A stretch of DNA of 64,000 nt from Prevotella sp. (GTDB lineage Bacteria; Bacteroidota; Bacteroidia; Bacteroidales; Bacteroidaceae). How positions within the stretch are numbered: position 1 is the first letter of the stretch; every line of letters begins with the position of its first letter. The position numbers and the translations under genes are program-made. Below, in pieces: positions 32,327-41,337 of this stretch. A model generated the notes under the pieces. That model saw only the letters and a list, made by a program, of their open reading frames with translations, ran no database searches and was not told the origin of the DNA. The DNA lies in the NCBI GenBank assembly GCA_022775985.1, contig JALFIM010000039.1, positions 43,407 through 107,406 on the forward strand, given 5' to 3'.

Positions 32327-33514
32327 ATGGGACAATTACAAGAAAGATACAAAAGTTACCGCGAGCCACAGAAATACATGGCTGCGGGCGTGTATCCTTA
32401 TTTCCGTGAGATAACAAGCAAACAGGGCACGGAAGTGGAAATGGGCGGACACGAAGTGCTGATGTTTGGCTCAAATGCTTACACTGGTCTTACTGGCGAC
32501 CAGCGTGTTATTGATGCAGCCAAGGCTGCACTGGACAAGTACGGTTCGGGATGTGCTGGCAGCCGGTTCCTCAACGGAACGCTCGACCTCCACGTACAGC
32601 TTGAGAAGGAGCTTGCCGAATTTGTACACAAGGACCAGACACTGTGCTTCTCTACCGGTTTCTCTGTGAACGCTGGAGTGCTGGCCGTGGTCGTAGGACG
32701 CGGCGACTACATCATCTGCGACGACCGCGACCATGCGAGCATCGTAGACGGACGACGCCTGTCGTTCGCCCGTCAGCTCCACTACAAGCACAACGACATG
32801 GAGGATCTGGAGAACATCCTCAAGGGTCTGCCACACGAAGCCGTGAAGCTGATTGTCGTAGACGGCGTGTTCTCAATGGAGGGCGACCTCGCCAACCTGC
32901 CCGAGATAGTGAAGCTGAAGCACAAGTACAACTGCTCTATAATGGTGGACGAGGCACATGGTCTCGGAGTGTTCGGCAAGCAGGGCCGTGGCGTGTGCGA
33001 CTACTTCGGCCTGACTGACGAGGTAGACCTCATCATGGGCACCTTCTCCAAGTCGCTCGCCAGCATCGGCGGTTTCATAGCCAGCGACAACGACACCATC
33101 AACTATCTGCGCCACACCTGCCGCACGTACATCTTCAGCGCGTCAAACACTCCCGCTGCCACCGCAGCAGCCATGGAGGCACTGCACATACTCAAGCAGG
33201 AGCCCGAGCGCATAGAGCACCTCTGGGACGTGACACGCTATGCCCTGAGCCGTTTCCGCGAGGAAGGCTTCGAGATAGGCGAGACGGAGAGCCCCATCAT
33301 ACCGCTTTATGTGCATGACGTGGAGAAAACGTTCACCGTCACGAAACTCGCTTTCGACAACGGCGTATTCATCAACCCCGTGATTCCCCCGGCTTGCGCT
33401 CCGCAGGATACCCTCGTGCGTTTCGCCCTCATGGCCACACACACAAAGGAGGAAGTGGAGAAAGGCGTGCAGATACTGAAGAAGATATTTGTAGACCTCG
33501 GCATTATCAAGTAA
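32327..33514 (+). CDS. spt: Serine palmitoyltransferase / alpha-oxoamine synthase
   Basis: PLP aminotransferase class II: GSGCAGSRFLNGTLDLHVQLE, VDEAHGLGVFGKQGRGVCDY, GTFSKSLASIGGF. Confidence 0.92.
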   Translation: MGQLQERYKSYREPQKYMAAGVYPYFREITSKQGTEVEMGGHEVLMFGSNAYTGLTGDQRVIDAAKAALDKYGSGCAGSRFLNGTLDLHVQLEKELAEFVHKDQTLCFSTGFSVNAGVLAVVVGRGDYIICDDRDHASIVDGRRLSFARQLHYKHNDMEDLENILKGLPHEAVKLIVVDGVFSMEGDLANLPEIVKLKHKYNCSIMVDEAHGLGVFGKQGRGVCDYFGLTDEVDLIMGTFSKSLASIGGFIASDNDTINYLRHTCRTYIFSASNTPAATAAAMEALHILKQEPERIEHLWDVTRYALSRFREEGFEIGETESPIIPLYVHDVEKTFTVTKLAFDNGVFINPVIPPACAPQDTLVRFALMATHTKEEVEKGVQILKKIFVDLGIIK

Positions 33515-33530
33515 CAAGATACCGATTCAC

Positions 33531-33586
33531 ATAGTTGTGGGTTCTGGACGCACGGCATTGCCATGTATTCAGAACCTACAACTTTT
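33531..33586 (+). terminator. Intrinsic terminator after spt
   Basis: AGTTGTGGGTTCTG ... CAGAACCTACAACT TTTTTTT. Confidence 0.75.
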
Positions 33587-33660
33587 TTTGTAGGGTTTTA
33601 TCACCTCTATTGTACTCAGGACAATACGCTCCCGTATAGTGTCACGACGGTCGCATAGCA

Positions 33661-34203
33661 TCACAATTGCCGTATAGAGTCATAGCTGCGCACATACCGT
33701 CCTTTATGGAAATAGTGGTATGAGCTCATTTGCCGACTCTCGTCATCGCTGCCCGTCAGACTTTTGTAGAACTGCTCACCGTAGTCTTGGTAATTGTCTG
33801 TGCCGTACACGCTGTTGTCGATGACGAGCATGGGGAACGTGTTGCTTGCAGGTATTGGGAATATGCCGTCATACACCGATGACACCACGATAAGGGCTAT
33901 TCCACGTCTGTCGCAAAGACGTTTGACCTCGAGTGGAGAACGGCCATTCTCGCCCGAGCAAAAAGGAAGGTACTCATATACCAGCACCTTGTCGTGCCGT
34001 GCTATACAGCCCTTCACCTGCCCGACATTCACCTTATAGATATTCCCGTCATTACGCAATGAGTCTATTGGGCTGCTGCACGCCCTCACGTGCCGCCTTT
34101 CTGACTCTGATAAGTCGGAATACCCTGAGCTGTTGATTTCTATACATGAGACAAGCATGCACCCTGCTACCAAGGAGAGAATAGGACGAATAAACTTTGT
34201 CAT
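33661..34203 (-). CDS. Lipoprotein of unknown function
   Basis: Lipobox LVAGCMLVSC; 180 aa, no family recognised. Confidence 0.7.
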   Translation of the reverse strand: MTKFIRPILSLVAGCMLVSCIEINSSGYSDLSESERRHVRACSSPIDSLRNDGNIYKVNVGQVKGCIARHDKVLVYEYLPFCSGENGRSPLEVKRLCDRRGIALIVVSSVYDGIFPIPASNTFPMLVIDNSVYGTDNYQDYGEQFYKSLTGSDDESRQMSSYHYFHKGRYVRSYDSIRQL

Positions 34204-34237
34204 GATTTCATTTGCTATGATTTGTTGTCATTGTATT

Positions 34238-34317
34238 CTTATGCAAAGATAACGCAAGTGCGAGAGCAATGGAGCTTGCTCCGATTGCCGAGCCGCAGCT
34301 TGTCTTATGCAAAGATA
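34238..34317 (-). repeat. Dispersed promoter/leader repeat, copy 2, flanked by 14-bp direct repeat CTTATGCAAAGATA
   Basis: Reverse complement TATCTTTGCATAAGACAAGCTGCGGCTCGGCAATCGGAGCAAGCTCCATTGCTCTCGCACTTGCGTTATCTTTGCATAAG; two TATCTTTG -7 boxes. Confidence 0.8.
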
Positions 34318-34657
34318 TGTATTTTTTCGGTCATGCGATACGCCTATTTGCTTGAAACGAACAATATGAAAGTCGGAACGACAGTTTTGCAGGATGAAAC
34401 GCCCCATGATGACAGCATGTTGTTTGCGTTAACAAACGAAAATGTAAAGTGGAGTTTGCATTTTCTTCTGATAATATTTGGGAAAAAGCAAAATATCACT
34501 TATCTTTGCAATATGATTAAAGAGCAAAAGAACCAAGAAAGCACACACAATCAGGCATGATAATATATAAAATGTGAAATGTTCGTTGTGGACTTTCCGC
34601 ATGATGCTACACTAATCAAGAAGAAATAACTAAAAAAAATAAAAACTAACCACGTTT

Positions 34658-37378
34658 ATGAGCGAAAAAAGAATTTTTACGTTTGGCAATGGTCAGGCTG
34701 AAGGCAAGGCCGACATGCGAAACCTCTTGGGTGGAAAAGGTGCCAACCTGGCGGAGATGAATCTTATCGGGGTTCCCGTACCTCCTGGCTTCACCATCAC
34801 CACAGACACATGCAATGAGTACTTCGAGAAAGGCAAGGAGGCCGTAGTGGCTCTTCTGAAGGATGACGTACAGAAGTCTGTTCACCACATCGAGACATTG
34901 ATGAACAGCAAATTCGGCGACGCAGAGAACCCGCTGTTGGTATCTGTACGTTCTGGAGCACGTGCGTCAATGCCAGGCATGATGGACACAATCCTTAACC
35001 TCGGACTCAACGACACGGTGGTTGCAGGCCTCGCAAAGAAAACGGGCAACGAGCGTTTCGCATACGACAGCTACCGCCGCTTCGTACAGATGTACGGCGA
35101 CGTAGTGCTCGGCATGAAGCCTGTCAACAAAGAGGACATCGACCCATTTGAGGCCATAATACAAAAAGTGAAGGCCATACGCGGCATAACTCTTGACAAT
35201 GAGCTGACCGTAGATGAACTCAAGCAGCTCGTAACCCTCTTCAAGGAGGCCATCAAGAGCCAGACCGGCAAGGACTTCCCCAACGACCCGATGGAGCAGC
35301 TTTGGGGGGCTATATGCGCAGTGTTTGACAGTTGGATGAACGAGCGTGCTATCCTCTACCGCAAGATGGAGGGCATACCCGCAGAATGGGGCACAGCCGT
35401 TACTGTCATGGCTATGGTATTCGGCAACATGGGCGACACATCCGCTACTGGTGTCTGCTTCAGCCGCGACGCGGCTACTGGTGAGAATGTGTTCAATGGA
35501 GAGTATCTCGTAAACGCTCAAGGCGAGGATGTCGTGGCAGGAATACGCACTCCGCAGCAGATTACCAAGGAAGGCTCACGCCGTTGGGCCAAGCAGCAGT
35601 GCATAGAAGAGGATGTACGTGTAGCCAAATATCCGTCCATGGAGGAGGCCATGCCCGAGATTTATGCCCAGCTCAACGCCCTTCAGGACAAGCTCGAGAA
35701 GCATTATCATGACATGCAGGACATGGAGTTCACCGTACAGGAGGGCAAGCTCTGGTTCCTCCAGACACGCAATGGCAAGCGCACGGGTACTGCCATGGTG
35801 AAGATAGCCATGGACTTGCTTGCCGAAGGCGAGATAGACGAAAAGACTGCACTTGAGCGTTGCGAGCCCAACAAGCTCGATGAGCTCCTCCACCCGGTGT
35901 TCGACAAACAGGCTCTGGCCCAGGCCAAGGTGCTGACACGCGGACTCCCCGCCTCACCGGGCGCAGCGTGCGGACAGATTGTGTTCTTCGCCGATGATGC
36001 CAAGGAGTGGCACGAAGGCGGTCATCAGGTTGTGATGGTCCGCATCGAGACATCTCCCGAGGATCTCGCCGGCATGTCTGCAGCAGAAGGCATACTCACC
36101 GCACGTGGCGGTATGACCTCTCACGCCGCAGTAGTAGCCCGTGGTATGGGCAAGTGCTGCGTGTCTGGAGCAGGTGCTATCAACGTAGACTACAAGACAC
36201 GCACCGTGGAGATAGACGGTGTAGTGCTCAAAGAGGGCGACTATATCTCTATCAATGGTTCTACTGGTGAGGTCTACTTCGGACAGGTAAAGACCAAGCC
36301 AGCTGAGGTTTCGGGCGACTTCGCAAAACTCATGGATCTTTGCAACAAGTACACCAAACTTGTAGTGCGCACAAATGCCGACACTCCTCACGACGCAGAG
36401 GTGGCCCGCAAGTTCGGCGCCGTAGGCATCGGACTCTGCCGTACTGAGCACATGTTCTTCGAGGCAGACAAGATTAAGGCCATGCGTGAGATGATTCTTT
36501 CTGAGACACAGGAGGGACGCAAGAAGGCTCTTGCCAAGTTGCTTCCGTTCCAGCAGAAAGACTTCTACGGCATACTCAAGGCCATGGATGGCTATCCAGT
36601 GAATATCCGTCTGCTCGACCCGCCATTGCACGAGTTCGTACCCCACGACCTTGCCGGCCAGCAGGCAATGGCTGAGGAGATGGGGGTATCAGTTCAGAAG
36701 ATACAACAGCGCGTCAACAGCCTGTCCGAGGCCAATCCTATGCTCGGACACCGTGGCTGCCGACTTGGCAACACATATCCCGAAATCACAGAGATGCAGA
36801 CTCGCGCCATACTCGGTGCTGCCGTTCAGCTGAAGAAGGAGGGCTTTGATCCGCATCCCGAGATAATGGTACCCTTGATAGGTATCGTCAACGAGTTTGA
36901 CCTTCAGGAGAAAGTCATCCGTGAGACGGCAAAGAAACTCTTCGAGCAAGAGGGTGTTGAGATTCCGTTCAAGGTGGGCACTATGATAGAGATTCCGCGT
37001 GCCGCCCTCACTGCCGACTACATCGCGAAGAAAGCTGAATACTTCAGCTTCGGCACCAACGACCTGACGCAGATGACATTCGGCTACAGCCGTGACGACA
37101 TCGCAAGTTTCCTCCCCGTTTATCTGGAGAAGAAGATTCTGAATGTAGACCCGTTCCAGGTTCTTGACCAGAACGGTGTCGGCCAGCTCGTAAAGATGGC
37201 CGTAGAGAAAGGCCGCTCCACACGCCCCGACCTCAAGTGCGGCATCTGCGGCGAGCACGGTGGCGAGCCTTCGTCTGTGAAGTTCTGCCACCGCGTAGGA
37301 CTCAACTATGTGAGTTGCTCTCCGTTCCGCGTGCCCATCGCACGTCTGGCTGCTGCGCAGGCTGCAGTAGAGGAATAA
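34658..37378 (+). CDS. ppdK: Pyruvate, phosphate dikinase
   Basis: LLGGKGANLAEMNLIGVPVPPGFTITTDTCNEY; GGMTSHAAVVARGMGKCCVSGAG; GIGLCRTEHMFF. Confidence 0.97.
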   Translation: MSEKRIFTFGNGQAEGKADMRNLLGGKGANLAEMNLIGVPVPPGFTITTDTCNEYFEKGKEAVVALLKDDVQKSVHHIETLMNSKFGDAENPLLVSVRSGARASMPGMMDTILNLGLNDTVVAGLAKKTGNERFAYDSYRRFVQMYGDVVLGMKPVNKEDIDPFEAIIQKVKAIRGITLDNELTVDELKQLVTLFKEAIKSQTGKDFPNDPMEQLWGAICAVFDSWMNERAILYRKMEGIPAEWGTAVTVMAMVFGNMGDTSATGVCFSRDAATGENVFNGEYLVNAQGEDVVAGIRTPQQITKEGSRRWAKQQCIEEDVRVAKYPSMEEAMPEIYAQLNALQDKLEKHYHDMQDMEFTVQEGKLWFLQTRNGKRTGTAMVKIAMDLLAEGEIDEKTALERCEPNKLDELLHPVFDKQALAQAKVLTRGLPASPGAACGQIVFFADDAKEWHEGGHQVVMVRIETSPEDLAGMSAAEGILTARGGMTSHAAVVARGMGKCCVSGAGAINVDYKTRTVEIDGVVLKEGDYISINGSTGEVYFGQVKTKPAEVSGDFAKLMDLCNKYTKLVVRTNADTPHDAEVARKFGAVGIGLCRTEHMFFEADKIKAMREMILSETQEGRKKALAKLLPFQQKDFYGILKAMDGYPVNIRLLDPPLHEFVPHDLAGQQAMAEEMGVSVQKIQQRVNSLSEANPMLGHRGCRLGNTYPEITEMQTRAILGAAVQLKKEGFDPHPEIMVPLIGIVNEFDLQEKVIRETAKKLFEQEGVEIPFKVGTMIEIPRAALTADYIAKKAEYFSFGTNDLTQMTFGYSRDDIASFLPVYLEKKILNVDPFQVLDQNGVGQLVKMAVEKGRSTRPDLKCGICGEHGGEPSSVKFCHRVGLNYVSCSPFRVPIARLAAAQAAVEE

Positions 37379-37404
37379 CACGATAATCCTCTATTTCCAA
37401 GGAG

Positions 37405-37455
37405 TTAGGCTGTAAGCCCCGATATATAAAGGGACTTACAGCCTAAGTTGTTTTT
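37405..37455 (+). terminator. Intrinsic terminator after ppdK
   Basis: TTAGGCTGTAAGCCC ... GGGACTTACAGCCTAA GTTGTTTTT. Confidence 0.75.
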
Positions 37456-37462
37456 AGGCGGT

Positions 37463-37499
37463 CTGCACATTCTGCACGATAATCATGCAGAATGTGTAG
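37463..37499. repeat. 14-bp inverted repeat CTGCACATTCTGCA-N9-TGCAGAATGTGTAG
   Basis: One mismatch; immediately upstream of the integrase remnant. Confidence 0.85.
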
Positions 37500-37504
37500 G
37501 GTAA

Positions 37505-37555
37505 ACTTACAAAAACTTACACAAGAAACCGGGCGACCACTTACAAGAACTTACA
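37505..37555. repeat. Four ACTTACA direct repeats (candidate recombinase arm-type sites)
   Basis: Starts at 37505, 37515, 37539, 37549 (10/24/10 bp spacing). Confidence 0.7.
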
Positions 37556-37579
37556 AACGAATTTTGAAACACAGAAAAT

Positions 37580-37705
37580 ATGGCAACATTCAAACCAGTA
37601 GTGAGGACACCGCGCAAGGATGGGTTCTACAAAGTCTATATCCGCGTGGTTCACAAAATCAAGCCCGGCTACATCAGCACGGACAAGTTGGTAACAAAGA
37701 AGTTC
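37580..37705 (+). pseudogene. N-terminal fragment of a Bacteroidales tyrosine recombinase
   Basis: MATFKPVVRTPRKDGFYKVYIRVVHKIKPGYISTDKLVTKK then loss of homology. Confidence 0.65.
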
Positions 37706-37715
37706 ATCGACATTT

Positions 37716-37746
37716 TTTGCTTTACACTAAAAATCCATTACCTTTG
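37716..37746 (+). promoter_or_regulatory. Bacteroidetes sigma-type promoter: TTTG-N19-TAccTTTG
   Basis: -33 TTTG at 37716-37719, -7 TACCTTTG at 37739-37746, 4 nt before ATG 37751. Confidence 0.6.
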
Positions 37747-37750
37747 CAGC

Positions 37751-37897
37751 ATGGAAAAGAAAGACATGATTGGAAGCGTTGACGCAATGCTTGACGAGAA
37801 ATACGGAAAGGTGGGGACACCCGAAAGGGAACAATTCCGCAAGGAGGCACGCGCCTATTGCGAGTGTGAATACGACACGGACACAACAGAGCAATAA
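37751..37897 (+). pseudogene. Truncated XRE/HigA-type antitoxin N-terminus
   Basis: MEKKDMIGSVDAMLDEKYGKVGTPEREQFRKEARAYC followed by unrelated ECEYDTDTTEQ*; no HTH domain follows. Confidence 0.5.
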
Positions 37898-38488
37898 AAA
37901 GGAACAAAAGAAAGAAAAGCCCACGCGCCACTGTGTTCTGCAGTCTGACAACTACTCGAATGCGAGCAACGGTCTCGCCTTTGTGGGCGCGAGTTTCGCT
38001 TCTTCGGTCTCAGTCACGGGCTGCGGTGGGCGGCTGAAATTCTTTTGCTAAGTTTAATCGAAGGTCTCACCTTTATCAAGCCTTATCCCCTTTATTAGAC
38101 TTTATCACCGAGATTATAGCGGACAAGAACATGGAATGCCCATTCAAGCGTGTCATGCCGAACCTACGCCATACGGCCACACACAAAAGTCTACAATGGA
38201 AGGAGAATATTGTCATAGACTGAGTGTATCCTTACTAATGCTTACATACGAATATTGAAGAATTGAAAGACACAGAAATCTGCTTAAACATAACGTACGT
38301 AGTACAAGAAAACAATTTAGGAGCATTCTGAATACCTCATAAACACACGCTGACAAAGCCACACAATACAGATGCACGATACAGGGTCGTGCATTCGTTC
38401 TTGCCTGATAACATACATATCAAGCCGAGATTAAAACTGACCGAAACTGACATTTTATCTTTTTTACAATAAAAAACTATCTTTTTGC

Positions 38489-38518
38489 TTTGTTTTTAAA
38501 TAAAAAACTATAACTTTG
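38489..38518 (+). promoter_or_regulatory. Bacteroidetes-type promoter of gdhA
   Basis: TTTG (38489) - N18 - TAACTTTG (38511). Confidence 0.6.
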
Positions 38519-38571
38519 CAACCGAAAACAAGAAAACACTATTTTTCAACAACAATAAAAGAAAGGAAAAC

Positions 38572-39906
38572 ATGAAAGCAGTTGAAGTCGTAGAATCACT
38601 GAAGCGTAGATTCCCCAACGAGCCGGAATACATCCAGGCCGTAAGTCAGGTGCTCGGCACCATCGAGGAAGAGTACAACAAGCATCCTGAGTTTGAGAAA
38701 GCGAACCTCATCGAGCGTCTCTGCATCCCAGACAGACTCATAGAGTTCCGTGTCACATGGGTAGACGACAAAGGCAACGTGCAGACCAACATGGGCTACC
38801 GCGTACAGCACAACAACGCCATCGGCCCGTACAAAGGCGGCATACGCTTCCACAAATCAGTGAATCTCGGCATCCTCAAGTTCCTTGCTTTCGAGCAGAC
38901 TTTCAAGAACTCTCTCACCACTCTGCCCATGGGCGGAGGCAAGGGCGGCTCCGACTTCTCTCCCCGCGGCAAGAGCAATGCTGAGGTGATGCGTTTCTGT
39001 CAGGCTTTCATGAACGAGCTTTACCGCCATATCGGTCCCGATGAGGATGTGCCCGCTGGCGACATCGGAGTAGGCGGCCGTGAGGTAGGTTTCATGTTCG
39101 GACAGTACAAGAAGCTGACACACACATTCAGCGGCATCCTCACAGGCAAGGGTCTGGAGTTCGGCGGTTCGCTCATACGCCCCGAGGCCACAGGTTACGG
39201 AAACGTGTACTTCCTGCAGAACATGCTCAACACACGCGGCATAGACATCAAGGGTAAGACAGTGCTGGTGAGCGGTGCAGGAAACGTTGCACAGTACACC
39301 GTGGAGAAACTCATACAGCTTGGTGCCAAGCCTGTGACGATGAGCGACTCTGACGGCTACATCTACGACCCCGACGGTATCGATGCCGAGAAACTGGAGT
39401 ACGTGAAGGAGCTGAAGAACGTGGAGCGTGGCCGCATCCGCGAGTATGCCGAGAAATACGGCGTGAAGTATGTGGCCGGTGCCAAGCCCTGGTTTGAGAA
39501 GGCTGACATCGCCCTTCCGTCAGCCACACAGAACGAAATCAACGAGGAAGCAGCCAAGGCTCTCGTAGCCAACGGTGTGTTCGCCGTGAGCGAGGGTGCC
39601 AACATGCCTACCACTCCAGAGGCTATCAAGGTGTTCCAGGATGCCAAGATACTCTACTCTCCCGGCAAGGCTGCCAACGCCGGTGGCGTTGCAGTGTCGG
39701 GACTCGAGATGAGTCAGAACTCAGAGCGTCTGCGCTGGAGCCGTGAGGAAGTTGATGCCAAACTGCACGACATCATGAACGACATCCACGCCAACTGCGT
39801 GAAGTACGGCACAGAGCCCGATGGCTACATCAACTACGTAAAGGGTGCCAACGTGGCTGGATTCCTCAAGGTTGCCAAGGCCATGATGGCACAGGGCATC
39901 GTATGA
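38572..39906 (+). CDS. gdhA: NADP-specific glutamate dehydrogenase
   Basis: VQHNNAIGPYKGGIRFHKSVNLGILKFLAFEQTFKNSLTTLPMGGGKGGSDFSPRGKS. Confidence 0.97.
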   Translation: MKAVEVVESLKRRFPNEPEYIQAVSQVLGTIEEEYNKHPEFEKANLIERLCIPDRLIEFRVTWVDDKGNVQTNMGYRVQHNNAIGPYKGGIRFHKSVNLGILKFLAFEQTFKNSLTTLPMGGGKGGSDFSPRGKSNAEVMRFCQAFMNELYRHIGPDEDVPAGDIGVGGREVGFMFGQYKKLTHTFSGILTGKGLEFGGSLIRPEATGYGNVYFLQNMLNTRGIDIKGKTVLVSGAGNVAQYTVEKLIQLGAKPVTMSDSDGYIYDPDGIDAEKLEYVKELKNVERGRIREYAEKYGVKYVAGAKPWFEKADIALPSATQNEINEEAAKALVANGVFAVSEGANMPTTPEAIKVFQDAKILYSPGKAANAGGVAVSGLEMSQNSERLRWSREEVDAKLHDIMNDIHANCVKYGTEPDGYINYVKGANVAGFLKVAKAMMAQGIV

Positions 39907-39957
39907 TGCTACCACATCACAGACTGAACTTAGAATAAAAGTTTTTATACGATGACA

Positions 39958-39994
39958 GAGCGTTGGAGACGACCATCTCCAACGCTCATTTTTT
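39958..39994 (+). terminator. Intrinsic terminator after gdhA
   Basis: GAGCGTTGGAGA cgacca TCTCCAACGCTC ATTTTTT. Confidence 0.88.
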
Positions 39995-40116
39995 ATAGGA
40001 GGCAACGCATAAGAAGTATTCTGTCGCCCACCTCTGAAATACACTTCCTTATCAAATATCATTATTCAATCATTCTTCTCACCGTAAATAATTTTTACAC
40101 CCCTGTAAAATAATTA

Positions 40117-40160
40117 GACATCCAGTCTGCTTTGCATATTCGCATAACAGACTGGATGTC
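40117..40160. repeat. Perfect 13-bp inverted repeat GACATCCAGTCTG-N18-CAGACTGGATGTC
   Basis: Direct reading; no U-tract follows. Confidence 0.9.
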
Positions 40161-40261
40161 AACGTTATCACTATTTTGGAACACTTTTGGCATTGTAATA
40201 CATGCAAGGCATACACAAACGTTTGCCACGAGAAAGAACGAATGGAAATAACAACAAGAAT

Positions 40262-41311
40262 ATGAAGAAGAAAGTAATCACCACAACGGTATTGTGTCTC
40301 ACAGACATTAAATGACTTCAACATCAACATTGCCACTATCGGCAGCAGCAATACCAAGAGCGACGAGAAGAACGTGGCAGGTTTTCTCTCCATAGGCCAG
40401 CAGTTCGGAAAGATTGCCGTGGAGGCAGGACTTCGCTACGAGTATGTCAACTTCAAATACACGGAGAACGGTCAACTCTTGGAAAACCAAAGCAAGACTT
40501 AGAACAACCTGTTCCCTTTTTTGTCTATTTCCACAGAGATAGGAAAAGCCCAGTTATCCCTGAGCTACACAAGCAAGACCCAGCGTCCGTCATACGATGA
40601 CCTTGACGGGACAGTAAGCTATGTCAATCGTCTGACCTTGGAAGGCGGCAATCCTTACCTGTCTCCCATGAAAATTCATACGGTGGAGCTAATGGGGGCA
40701 TGGAAGCAATTCTTTGCGAAGGTCTCATACGAGCATAGAAGGATGCCATCATACAGACAACGAAATCTTATGGCGAGGATGGAGAAGTGAAGTTGCTCAC
40801 CATGGAGAACACCCCAAAGATTGATGAGCTGCAAGCATTTGTTGGCGCACAATTCAAGATCGGCATTTGGGAACCCAAAGTAAATGCGGGCATCACCAAG
40901 CAGTGGTTCGCTGGAGAGTTTTTGGGTGAGCGCAAGTCCTTCGGCAATCCTATGGCAATAGTACAGTTTCAGAATGCCATCCACCTGCCCGGTGACATCT
41001 GGGCGAATATAGACATGGAGTGGACCAGTCGTGGAAATAAGGACAACATGCGGCTCAGTTCTTCCTCATACCTCAACGCTAAACTTTACAAGGCCTTCTG
41101 CAACAATTGCCTCTCTGTGTCACTACAAGCCGATGACATTTTCAACAAGAGCACCCGTGACGTGGTATTCTACAACAAGGATGTCACGTATTGGCAAAAC
41201 ATGACGAGCGACAGCCGTGCCTTGCTCCTTACGTTGCAGTACAACTTCAATACCTCACGGAACCGATACAAAGGCAAAGGTGCCGGCAATGAGGAATTGA
41301 ACCGTTTTTAA
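40262..41311 (+). pseudogene. Decayed TonB-dependent receptor / outer membrane beta-barrel protein
   Basis: Signal-peptide start MKKKVITTTVLCLT runs directly into C-terminal barrel sequence; in-frame TAG at 40500; frameshift near 40740 (YEHRR / DAIIQTTKSYGEDGEVKLLTMENTPKIDEL); C-terminus intact. Confidence 0.85.
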
Positions 41312-41337
41312 TCTCTCCATGCCCAACGGCCTTACCC

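Noticed and set aside
34222-34560. 112-aa + strand ORF upstream of ppdK
   Set aside because: Overlaps the promoter repeat and the ppdK -7 box region (TATCTTTG near 34501); no recognisable family.
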